DNA of 54,531 nt from Treponema sp. GTDB taxonomy: Bacteria; Spirochaetota; Spirochaetia; Treponematales; Treponemataceae. Position 1 is the stretch's first letter. The number at the start of each line of letters is the position of its first letter. Of this stretch, positions 8,249-15,736 are shown piece by piece. The stretch spans positions 1-54,531 of the forward strand of contig JAFXSM010000040.1 in the NCBI GenBank assembly GCA_017525605.1, in the 5' to 3' direction. A program made the translations under genes and the position numbers. The notes under the pieces are model-generated. The model was not told the origin of the DNA, ran no database searches, and saw nothing but the letters and a program-made list of their open reading frames with translations.

Positions 8249-9232
8249 TTATTGATTTAATGAGCGAACGATTCTGAATCCCATGAATTCGTAATATTCG
8301 TTCGGGTCGTAGTGGTAGCGGTCGCCTGCAGAGCTGAAAATCGTCAGCGGGCTGTAGCTTCCGCCCCTGCAGACCCTGTCGCTTCCGTATACTGGTCCTG
8401 TTGCGCGTTTTCCGGGCTTTACTGCCGAGTAGCGCGGCTCGAACCAGTCCCAGCAGAACTCAAGCACGTTTCCGCTCATGTCGAACGCGCCGATGTAGTT
8501 CGCGTTTCCGCTGCCTGCTTTCGCGTCGCGCTCGCTTGTTCCCGTCGTTCCGACATTGTGCGTCCTGTTCGTGTTCGAGAGCGTCCATGCAAATTCGTCC
8601 TCGGTTTTTTCGTCTCCGTATTCATAACCCGCTTTGCTGACCTGACCGCTCACAAGGTCGCCGCCCATGAATCCGCCTTCGATTTTCGTCGCGGCATATT
8701 CCCACTCGGCTTCTGTCGGAAGTCTGTAGCCGTCGGCTTTCCAGTCGCAGAATGCCAAATCGATTTTCGCGGTGTCGGTGGAGTCCATGAGGATTTCGGT
8801 TTTCTTCGTCTTTTTGTCAGTGAATTTGTAGCAAGGCTCAAGCCCGTGAATCTTCGAGAGTGCGTTGCACCAGATTACCGCGTCGTACCATGTGATGTAT
8901 GTGACCGGCTCGTTCTTCGTCTTGTCTGTCGGCTCCGCCCCTGTCTTTCCGTGCGAGCCTGGTCTTCCCGGGTGCGCGAAGGTGAATCCAATCTGCTCAG
9001 CGACTATTTTCGTTGAATACCAGAGGTCGTATGTCGTCTCGTATTTGTTTATTTCGAAAGGCTCAATCCATCTTTCTGCAGGATACGACTGGCTTGAATT
9101 TCCGATTGTGTACACGTCGAAAAGCGCGTCGTTCTGGTGCCGGAGCTGAATCATGTCGAGCGGCGAGAATTCCTCCGCGATGGGCGCAAACAAAAACGCA
9201 GCTGACAATATCGGTGCGAGAATCTTTTTCAT
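8249..9232 (-). CDS. Secreted SUMF1/formylglycine-generating-enzyme-like protein
   Basis: A 327-residue protein with a short N-terminal signal sequence (MKKILAPILSAAFLFAP) followed by an FGE-sulfatase fold. Family motifs include NEPVTYITWYDAVIWCNAL, GYRLPTEAEWEYAA, MSGNVLEFCWDWF, CRGGSY and the final GFRIVRS. The catalytic cysteine pair of true formylglycine-generating enzymes is not recognisable, so this is more likely a binding or structural member of the family, which is expanded in treponemes. The start has an AGGAGA ribosome-binding site. It ends 16 bases from the convergent phosphoesterase gene and lies downstream of corA on the same strand. Confidence 0.85.
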   Translation of the reverse strand: MKKILAPILSAAFLFAPIAEEFSPLDMIQLRHQNDALFDVYTIGNSSQSYPAERWIEPFEINKYETTYDLWYSTKIVAEQIGFTFAHPGRPGSHGKTGAEPTDKTKNEPVTYITWYDAVIWCNALSKIHGLEPCYKFTDKKTKKTEILMDSTDTAKIDLAFCDWKADGYRLPTEAEWEYAATKIEGGFMGGDLVSGQVSKAGYEYGDEKTEDEFAWTLSNTNRTHNVGTTGTSERDAKAGSGNANYIGAFDMSGNVLEFCWDWFEPRYSAVKPGKRATGPVYGSDRVCRGGSYSPLTIFSSAGDRYHYDPNEYYEFMGFRIVRSLNQ

Positions 9233-9275
9233 TTTCTTCTCCTAAAAATTCTGTTTTAAATTCGTTCTGAATCCG

Positions 9276-10265
9276 CTACTTCTTCTTGTTTTTCTTTTTC
9301 GAGAAAAGTTTCTTGAACGGGTTGTAGTTCATCAGGAAATAGGCGATTGTGGCGGATGACGCGCAGAATATTATTATGCAGATGAGGCCCGTCCAGTCGT
9401 TCGTGTCAACGCTCTTGCTGAACGGAAGCCGTATGTTCATTCCCCAGAAGCTCGTTATCGCCGAGACAATCATCAGCACGAGCGAGATTACTGTGAGCTT
9501 ACGCATGACTTCGTTCATGTTGTTCGAGATTACGTTTGCGAACGCGTCCATGATTCCTTCGGTGATCTGGCTGTATGTGTCCGCCATTTCCATAGCCTGT
9601 CTGTTGTCGATTTCAACGTCGTCAAGCCATTCCTGGTCGTCCGAGTCGATTTTGAGGATGCGCGTCTTCCTTATCTTTTCCAGGAGCAGCTGGTTCGCCT
9701 TGAGGGAAGTCGTGAAGTACGTCAGCGATTTCTGGATGTTGAGCAGCTGGATGAGCTCCGAATTCTCAATCTGGTCGTCGAGTTCGTTCTGAATCGATGT
9801 CGTCCGCCTGTTGATTTCCTTGAGGTAGCGCAGGAACATGATGTCCGAGCGTGCGAGAATCCTTATTATGAATGCCGGAAAATCATCGAGAGTCAGACCT
9901 TTTATCCTGTTCGCGCTGATGTCCCTGAGAACCTCGCAGTCAGTCCAGCAGATTGTTATTATCATGTTCGGGAAAATGATTGCGCCGATTGGGGCTGTCG
10001 TGTACGCGACCTGCGAATTCGGCCGGAACACAGGGAGTCGTATGATTGCAAGGTTGTAGTCGTCCCAGTCCTCGATTCGGGAAAGCTCGTCGGGGTCCAT
10101 AACGTCCATGAGCAGTTCCTGGTCGATTTTGTATTCTTCCTGAATCTGTTTAATTTCCGCTTGGGTCACGTTTCTTGCATCGACCCAGATTCTTTCGTCC
10201 TGGTTGATTTCTTCTTTTTTTATGCTGTGTAGCTGTCCGTCTGATTGCTGCCAATACTTTATCAT
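9276..10265 (-). CDS. corA: CorA family magnesium/divalent cation channel
   Basis: An inner-membrane pentameric Mg2+ (possibly Co2+ or Ni2+) channel. The first ~255 residues are the acidic, helical cytoplasmic domain; two membrane helices follow. The selectivity signature GMN is at residues 275-277 (WGMNIRLP), directly after the first helix, and the protein ends in a strongly basic tail (FSKKKNKKK). At 329 residues it has normal length. The ATG is preceded by GGAG. The promoter is probably the extended -10 element about 28 bases upstream of the start. The SUMF1-type gene follows on the same strand after 43 bases. Confidence 0.93.
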   Translation of the reverse strand: MIKYWQQSDGQLHSIKKEEINQDERIWVDARNVTQAEIKQIQEEYKIDQELLMDVMDPDELSRIEDWDDYNLAIIRLPVFRPNSQVAYTTAPIGAIIFPNMIITICWTDCEVLRDISANRIKGLTLDDFPAFIIRILARSDIMFLRYLKEINRRTTSIQNELDDQIENSELIQLLNIQKSLTYFTTSLKANQLLLEKIRKTRILKIDSDDQEWLDDVEIDNRQAMEMADTYSQITEGIMDAFANVISNNMNEVMRKLTVISLVLMIVSAITSFWGMNIRLPFSKSVDTNDWTGLICIIIFCASSATIAYFLMNYNPFKKLFSKKKNKKK

Positions 10266-10292
10266 CTTTACTACTCCAAAACGATTCTTCCC

Positions 10293-10301
10293 ATTTTAAC
10301 A
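10293..10301 (-). promoter_or_regulatory. Extended -10 promoter for corA
   Basis: On the minus strand TGTTAAAAT (TG-n-TAAAAT) lies about 28 bases upstream of the corA start. No good -35 hexamer is present, which extended -10 promoters can tolerate. Confidence 0.45.
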
Positions 10302-10373
10302 CAAAAACCTTAACGGATTCCCAAGTTTTTATTTAAACGCCAATGCCGAATAACAGAATTTTATCTTGATTTT

Positions 10374-10401
10374 TTGCAGAAAACGAAAATTCTAGGATAA
10401 G
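10374..10401 (+). promoter_or_regulatory. Promoter of the type II secretion island (TTGCAG-N16-GATAAG)
   Basis: TTGCAG at 10374-10379, a 16-base spacer and GATAAG at 10396-10401. Nearly the same element, including much of the spacer, lies before recQ (29239-29266), and a looser match lies before recA (50569-50596). Transcription would begin near 10408, downstream of the ATG at 10403, which supports starting gspD at 10421. Confidence 0.55.
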
Positions 10402-10420
10402 TATGCGGTGTGAGGTTGAT

Positions 10421-12397
10421 ATGAGAAGAATTATTCTTGCGCTGCTGCTTTTCGCTTCTGTTTTCTTGAAGATTTCGGGCGAGAGCTTTGAATTCGTTGA
10501 CAGGGACATCGGCGAGATTCTGTACGCAGTTTCCCTTTACAAAGGTTTTCCGGTTTTCGCCGACGACACTGTTTCCGGCAAGGGTACATTCCGTCTTGCC
10601 GGAGAGGATTTCGATGCCGATTTTGATGCGTTTCTTGAGTCCTCAAGGCTTTATGTGAGCAAAACTGACGAGCGGTGGACTGTGAGCCGCATAAGATTCA
10701 GCGACAGCGACTTGCAGCTTTTTTCGCTCGACGCATACGATTTGCCGCCTGCGAGAATGTTCGAGGAAGTCGCGAAGAGGACGGGAGTCTGCATAACGAG
10801 CGAGAATCTTCCGCAGAACAGGATGAGCTTGCACACCGGCTACTGCTCGATTGATGAAATCGTGAAAAGGATTTCGGGGCTGTGCTCAGGCTTTGAGGCG
10901 AAAATCACTGAATCAGGCTCGTTCCATGTTGCGCGTGCGGAAAATGCGCAGGCACTTGCCGCAAAAAACGGAAAGGCTGAATTTTTTGAGAATGACGACG
11001 GAACCTGGATTTGCGACGTTCAGAATTCCCCGATTTCGTTTGCGGCCGAAAAGCTCTTTCTTGCAGGAAACAAGGAATACGCGTTTTCACTTTCGTCCGA
11101 CACGAGAATCTTGCGCGCCTCGTATTCTGCAAAGGATTTCGATGAGGCACTTGAGCGTCTCTGCGTTCTCGGCGGAACTGATTTTCTGAAAGACGGCGGC
11201 ATCTATTTTCTTTCGACATCGAAGGACAAGGAAAGAACCTCTTCTGCCGGTAAAAAATGGAACACTGGCGAACTGAAGAACATCACGCTCCAGTCTTTCG
11301 TTCCGCTTTCGTCAAGGAGATTCCCGTCCGTCCCGATTATCGCGCTTGAGGGCGGCCGATTCCTCTTCCTTGCGTCCGAATCCCAGAAAGAAGAGTTCGA
11401 ATCGTTCCTCTTTGAGTGCGACGTTCGCCCCGAAACTCACCTCGTGAAGCTGAAATACATCCGCTCCAGTGAATTCATCAAAAATCTTCCGCCGTTCATC
11501 GAAAAATCCGCGGTGAGAGAGTCCGGGATGGGCGACAGCTTTTATTTCACAGGCACTGACGAATCTTACAAAAACTTGCTTTCTAGGCTTTTTGAATTCG
11601 ACAGGCCTGTTTCAAGGGTGAGCTACGACCTTTTGATAATGCAGTATCAGGACGTGAGCGGGAGCGAGTGGACTCCGGGACTGAAAGCCGGTCGCGTCTC
11701 GCTCGGCGACATGACCAGCGCGTCGTGCAGTCTCGGAAGCGTCCTTGACCTCAACATGGATGTCGTGTCGGCGTTCGGAATGCATTTCGCCGCGTCTTTG
11801 CAGGCAGCAATTCGGGAATCGAAGGCACGCGTCTTTGCGGACACCACGCTGAACGGCGTTTCGGGGAGCACAATCAGCTTCCAGAACACGAACACATACC
11901 GCTACAGGGACAACAACCTGAATCCAGAGACAGGCGAGCCGATTTATTCTGGAATCACGAAGGAAATCGTCTCCGGCTTGCGGCTTGAGGTGACCGGAAT
12001 CGTCACCGGCGACGGAATGATAACGAGCAAGATTTCCGCGTCTGTCTCAAGGCAGGGAACGGACCTTTCCTCGACGACTGGAAACCCGCCGCCTTCGAGC
12101 GAGAAAGTCGTGACGACGGAGGTATGCGCAAAGTCGGGCGAGCCTGTGATTCTGAGCGGTCTTGTTCAGGAGGAGGAGAGCGATTCAGTTTCCCGCGTTC
12201 CGTTCTTTTCGAGGATTCCGCTCATCGGCCGTTTGTTCAAATCGAAAGAGACTTCGAAAGAAAAGACCGAGCTTGTCATCTATCTCGTTCCGACCGCTGA
12301 AATATTCGACTCGGAAGAGAAATCCGAACCAAAAAGCAAAGGAGAGAGAGATTTGATTGACAGCGCGTACAAAGAATTCGTCGGAGATTTTTTATGA
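10421..12397 (+). CDS. gspD: Type II secretion secretin (GspD-like)
   Basis: Outer-membrane channel of a type II secretion system. The 658-residue protein begins with a signal peptide (MRRIILALLLFASVFLKISG), then N0-type and N-domain repeats in the first ~400 residues, then the secretin core. The core is marked by SGLRLEVTGIV and by the signature EPVILSGLVQEE, followed by SRIPLIGRLFKS and ELVIYLVPTAEI. The ATG at 10421 follows TGAGG and is preferred over the in-frame ATG at 10403, which lies upstream of the likely transcription start. No separate pilotin gene is recognisable. The stop overlaps the gspE start by four bases, so the genes are translationally coupled. Confidence 0.9.
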   Translation: MRRIILALLLFASVFLKISGESFEFVDRDIGEILYAVSLYKGFPVFADDTVSGKGTFRLAGEDFDADFDAFLESSRLYVSKTDERWTVSRIRFSDSDLQLFSLDAYDLPPARMFEEVAKRTGVCITSENLPQNRMSLHTGYCSIDEIVKRISGLCSGFEAKITESGSFHVARAENAQALAAKNGKAEFFENDDGTWICDVQNSPISFAAEKLFLAGNKEYAFSLSSDTRILRASYSAKDFDEALERLCVLGGTDFLKDGGIYFLSTSKDKERTSSAGKKWNTGELKNITLQSFVPLSSRRFPSVPIIALEGGRFLFLASESQKEEFESFLFECDVRPETHLVKLKYIRSSEFIKNLPPFIEKSAVRESGMGDSFYFTGTDESYKNLLSRLFEFDRPVSRVSYDLLIMQYQDVSGSEWTPGLKAGRVSLGDMTSASCSLGSVLDLNMDVVSAFGMHFAASLQAAIRESKARVFADTTLNGVSGSTISFQNTNTYRYRDNNLNPETGEPIYSGITKEIVSGLRLEVTGIVTGDGMITSKISASVSRQGTDLSSTTGNPPPSSEKVVTTEVCAKSGEPVILSGLVQEEESDSVSRVPFFSRIPLIGRLFKSKETSKEKTELVIYLVPTAEIFDSEEKSEPKSKGERDLIDSAYKEFVGDFL

Positions 12398-13662
12398 GCG
12401 CGTTCGGGCTTTCTGCAAGATTCTGCCTTTACAACTGTGTGTGCGTCCTCGAAAGCGGGGAGAGAAAAATCGTATTCGGGCTAAAAGATTCGGATTCAGA
12501 TGAGAAACGCATTGCCGAGCTGAAAGAGAAACTTGCCCGCTCCGCAATGTCGCATTTCAGGAAAAACGGCATTGCTGACGGAGAAATCGAATTCAAAAGT
12601 GTCAGCGGCGAGATTGTCAAAAACCGGACTGCAATCGGCTACGGGCAGTGCGACAAAGACTCTTTTTCTTCCGGTTCTTCCGAGCTTGCATCCTGTGAAA
12701 AACACATTGCGAAAAATGCGTCCGATGCGTCTTTGGAAGACGACGAGAGCGTCACTGTCGTGCTCCTCGATTCGCTTCTTCGTGCCGCAGTCGATGAGTG
12801 TGCGACCGACATACACATCGAGGGCGACAGGGTGAGATTCCGCGTGGCCGGGATTCTGCGCTTTTACTGTGCGCTTTCTGTCAGTCGTGGAAGGGAGCTT
12901 GTAAGGCGCATAAAGGCGGTCGCGCATCTTGATTTGATGGAAAACAGGCGGGGGCAGGACGGGCAGTTCATGTTCGATTATGAGAAACATGGGCGGAATC
13001 ATTATGTGTCGGTGCGCGTCTCCTGCGTTCCGTGCATTCCGTGTGCGCCGTGCTTCTTTGACGACGGGGAATCGGGCGAGTCGGTCGTCCTTCGCCTTTT
13101 GGATTCGGAGCGTGTTCCGCTTGAGCTTTCCGCGCTCGGCTTTTCCGCCTGCCAGCAGAAAACGATAGGAAAAATCGCGTCATCTGATTTCGGGCTGATT
13201 CTCCTTTGCGGTGCGACTGGTAGCGGAAAATCAACTACGGCCGCGTCGATTCTTGCTTTGATTCAGGAACGAAGCGGCGGCGGCAAGAAAATCATCACGA
13301 TAGAGGACCCGCCCGAATACGTCCTTTCGGGCATGACGCAAATCCGCGTTGACGCGAAGTCGGGCATGGATTTTTCCGACGCGCTCAGGTTCGTTTTCAG
13401 GCAGGATCCGGACGTGATATTCGTCGGGGAAGTGCGTGACGAGAAGACCGCGCAGGTCTGCATCCGCTCTTCGCTTACGGGGCATCTTGTGCTTGCCACG
13501 CTGCACACTTCTTCTGTCGAGGCCGCGTATGCAAGGCTTCGCGGATTCGGAATCGCCGAATGCGACATCTCTTCGGCACTCAAAGGAATCATCATGCAGC
13601 GGCTTTCTTTCGATTCGGATGGCGGAAAAATAAAACTTGAGGCAGATGTCAGGGAGATATGA
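12394..13662 (+). CDS. gspE: Type II secretion assembly ATPase (GspE-like)
   Basis: The cytoplasmic hexameric ATPase that powers pseudopilus assembly. Walker A is GATGSGKS at residues 273-280; after it come IITIEDPPEYV (Asp box), DPDVIFVGEVRDEKTA (Walker B) and the His box TGHLVLATLHTS. The N-terminal N2 domain shows ATDIHIEGDRVRFRVAG. At 422 residues it is short for GspE (about 500-570), and the C-terminal zinc domain with paired CxxC is missing. Instead a four-cysteine run, SCVPCIPCAPC (C211, C214, C217, C220), sits just before the ATPase core. It ends four bases before gspF. Confidence 0.9.
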   Translation: MSAFGLSARFCLYNCVCVLESGERKIVFGLKDSDSDEKRIAELKEKLARSAMSHFRKNGIADGEIEFKSVSGEIVKNRTAIGYGQCDKDSFSSGSSELASCEKHIAKNASDASLEDDESVTVVLLDSLLRAAVDECATDIHIEGDRVRFRVAGILRFYCALSVSRGRELVRRIKAVAHLDLMENRRGQDGQFMFDYEKHGRNHYVSVRVSCVPCIPCAPCFFDDGESGESVVLRLLDSERVPLELSALGFSACQQKTIGKIASSDFGLILLCGATGSGKSTTAASILALIQERSGGGKKIITIEDPPEYVLSGMTQIRVDAKSGMDFSDALRFVFRQDPDVIFVGEVRDEKTAQVCIRSSLTGHLVLATLHTSSVEAAYARLRGFGIAECDISSALKGIIMQRLSFDSDGGKIKLEADVREI

Positions 13663-13665
13663 GAA

Positions 13666-14592
13666 ATGAATGACGAAATAATGAAATTCAGCGAGTCGCT
13701 TTCGGAGCTTTTGTCGTCCGGAATGTCGCTTCCGAAAAGTTTGGCTGTCATCGACGGAAAAATCGCGCGTGAAATACGGAAAAGCATTTCGGAGGGATAC
13801 AGGTTTTCCGTCGCGCTTATGACCTGCAAGTCAGCATCGTTCCCCGACTGGTACGTCGGCTTTGTGTCCGCCGCGGAAACTTCTGGCGACCTCGGAAGGA
13901 CTTTTGCGCACATCTCCCGGATTCTTTCGGAGCGGAAAAGTGCGCATGAGAAATTCATTGCCGCGACCGCATATCCGCTTTTCATCGTCGTGCTGACTGT
14001 TGTTTGCGCCGCAATTTCCGTTTGCTCGTATTCGACCGCGTTTGCGTCCGCTCCTGAGTCTTTGTTTGACGGCGCGTCAACGATGGGAAGCGGCGCAATC
14101 CGCTCGTGCTTTTTCGGCGGCATCTTCATATTCTTCGTCGCATTCGTGATGATAATCATCCTCCGAACGCTTCTCGATGTGAATCCGTGCGCGTCGTTGT
14201 TCCGCTCACTTTCATTCCTCACCGAAAGCGGAGTCCCTGTCGTCACCGCGATTGACTGCTCGATTGGCATTGTCGATCGAAATCCCCGCCTTTGCTCCGC
14301 GCTGATGTCGATTCGCGCGGAACTCATGGGCGGCGGAAATGTCGCCCTCGCATTCGGAAAATCCCTTTCCGAATCAGGTTTCTCATTCGAGTCGAAGCTT
14401 GCTCTTTCAAGGTTATCGGTCTCGGAAGTCAGCGGAAGCATATTTGCATTTTCGAAAATCGCGGAGCTAATCGAAAAAAGGCACGCAAAAATGCAGAAAC
14501 TCGTCCTCTCATTCGAGCAGCCGTTTTTACTGTGCGCTGCGGCTGGGTATCTCGCATTCGTCATGAAAAATCTTGTTGGCGTAATCATCTAG
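13666..14592 (+). CDS. gspF: Type II secretion inner-membrane platform protein (GspF-like)
   Basis: A polytopic inner-membrane protein that links the ATPase to pseudopilin extraction. At 308 residues it carries two copies of the GspF domain (residues about 5-125 and 180-305), each ending in a hydrophobic segment, with a third membrane segment near 145-168. Motifs include SGMSLPKSL, SAAETSGDLG and SFLTESGVPVVTAIDC. The usual N-terminal extension of 60-100 residues is absent; family members are near 400. It lies between gspE and gspG with tight spacing. Confidence 0.85.
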   Translation: MNDEIMKFSESLSELLSSGMSLPKSLAVIDGKIAREIRKSISEGYRFSVALMTCKSASFPDWYVGFVSAAETSGDLGRTFAHISRILSERKSAHEKFIAATAYPLFIVVLTVVCAAISVCSYSTAFASAPESLFDGASTMGSGAIRSCFFGGIFIFFVAFVMIIILRTLLDVNPCASLFRSLSFLTESGVPVVTAIDCSIGIVDRNPRLCSALMSIRAELMGGGNVALAFGKSLSESGFSFESKLALSRLSVSEVSGSIFAFSKIAELIEKRHAKMQKLVLSFEQPFLLCAAAGYLAFVMKNLVGVII

Positions 14593-14617
14593 TTTTGTAA
14601 ATAAAAGGGGTAATCGC

Positions 14618-15124
14618 ATGAAAAAAATCATTAAGGCGTTCCGTCGCATGAAGTGGCGGAACAGGAAAAATGCAAACAGAAGCAAAATGAATGCCGGTTT
14701 CTCGTTCGTCGAGACGCTTGCAGTGCTTGCGGTGTCCGCGATATTGGCGTCCCAGGTCGGGGCTGCGGCGTTCAGGATGGTGCAGCGGGCAAGAGTTTCG
14801 GCGGCGTGCACGCAGATTGAGAGCTTCAAGGCCGCATTGCAGTCGTACTACATCGACTGCGGGGCTTTTCCGACCGGGGAGCAGGGGCTTCGCGCGCTTT
14901 GGGAGAAGCCTGACGTGTACCCTGTTCCTGCTGCTTGGAGCGGGCCGTACACGGAAAAGAAGATTCCGGCTGACCCGTGGGGCAATGAGTACGTCTACAG
15001 GCGCAAGGGCGAAGTTTACCCGGAGGACGCGCCCGAATCGGCTCCGTTCATCATTTTGTCGTTCGGTTCGGACGGAATAGCTGGAGGTGAAAAAGATGGC
15101 ATCGATATCGTTTCGTGGCAGTAG
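14618..15124 (+). CDS. gspG: Major pseudopilin (GspG)
   Basis: The main subunit of the periplasmic pseudopilus. A long basic leader of 27 residues ends in the prepilin-peptidase site NAG/FSFVE, with glutamate at mature position 5, followed by the hydrophobic helix. The globular part has classic GspG features: YYIDCGAFPTGEQGLRAL, DPWGNEYVY and the calcium-site ending FGSDGIAGGEKDGIDI. The 168-residue length is normal. No prepilin peptidase gene is in the window. It overlaps the next gene by 29 bases. Confidence 0.92.
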   Translation: MKKIIKAFRRMKWRNRKNANRSKMNAGFSFVETLAVLAVSAILASQVGAAAFRMVQRARVSAACTQIESFKAALQSYYIDCGAFPTGEQGLRALWEKPDVYPVPAAWSGPYTEKKIPADPWGNEYVYRRKGEVYPEDAPESAPFIILSFGSDGIAGGEKDGIDIVSWQ

Positions 15125-15350
15125 GTTCAATTCTGAAAAAATACGCCGGCTTGAAAAGAAACTTTCGCGCGGATTCTCCCTGCTTCCGTCTCTCGTCGTG
15201 ATGCTCGCCGTTTCCGCTTCGCTTTGTTCGTTAGTCGCGTCAAGGCGGGCGAAAATCGGCCTTCTTGAGAAAAAGAGGGATTGCCTTGAGAAGCAAATAG
15301 AAGAATCGAATGCGGAAACCGAATCGGAGTGGCTCAATGTCGCTTTTTGA
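15096..15350 (+). CDS. Minor pseudopilin-like protein lacking Glu5
   Basis: An 84-residue protein with a basic leader followed by RG/FSLLPSLVVMLAVSAS, a prepilin-like cleavage site and membrane helix, then a short charged coiled-coil-like tail. It has proline where pseudopilins normally have glutamate at mature position 5; among known systems GspK is the one lacking that residue, but GspK is far larger. The start at 15096 is placed by GGAGG eight bases upstream; an upstream GTG at 15087 is rejected. It overlaps gspG and the following gene. It is probably a minor pseudopilin in the GspH/I position. Weak in sequence, supported by position. Confidence 0.6.
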   Translation: MASISFRGSRFNSEKIRRLEKKLSRGFSLLPSLVVMLAVSASLCSLVASRRAKIGLLEKKRDCLEKQIEESNAETESEWLNVAF

Positions 15351-15669
15351 AAGTGTCCTTGCGTCGCTCGTCGTCGCGCTTTTCATGCCGCTCTTCGTTT
15401 CTCTCGGAAAGGAATCTGTGTCGCTTCGGCTTTCCGCGCAATCGGTCGAGTCTTCGATTTCCCGTGACTCTTTCATTTCCGAATCTTTTTCCGCAGCTGC
15501 AATCTCGGAAATCGATGAATGGAAGGAAATGTGCGCTTCCCTTTATCCGTCCGTCGAGATTTCCGTCTCGGAAGTCACGGCGAAAGGGGAGTTTGCCTTG
15601 TACGAATGCGCTTGGGCGGAGCATAGAAAGCTTTCGCTTAAGAATCGGGAGTCTGATTTGGAATTCTGA
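15310..15669 (+). CDS. Minor pseudopilin-like protein (GspI/J position)
   Basis: A 119-residue protein with an N-terminal hydrophobic helix in the context MSLFESVLASLVVALFMP. If the start is the ATG at 15310, a nine-residue basic leader precedes it and glutamate falls at mature position 5 for cleavage before MSLFE, although serine rather than glycine would be at position -1. The alternative ATG at 15337 would give a protein with no leader. The remainder is a small domain with no recognised motif. It overlaps the previous gene by 41 or 14 bases depending on the start. Assigned as a minor pseudopilin by position and helix. Confidence 0.6.
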   Translation: MRKPNRSGSMSLFESVLASLVVALFMPLFVSLGKESVSLRLSAQSVESSISRDSFISESFSAAAISEIDEWKEMCASLYPSVEISVSEVTAKGEFALYECAWAEHRKLSLKNRESDLEF

Positions 15670-15736
15670 CTGAAGATTCCGGGAAAAACTCAGAATGACA
15701 TATTCAAAAAAGTAAAAAAAGTAAAAAAGGAGTTTT

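Noticed and set aside
13263..14588. A 441-residue minus-strand frame across gspE and gspF
   Set aside because: Ser/Ala/Arg-rich antisense frame without motifs; the plus strand encodes well-supported secretion proteins.
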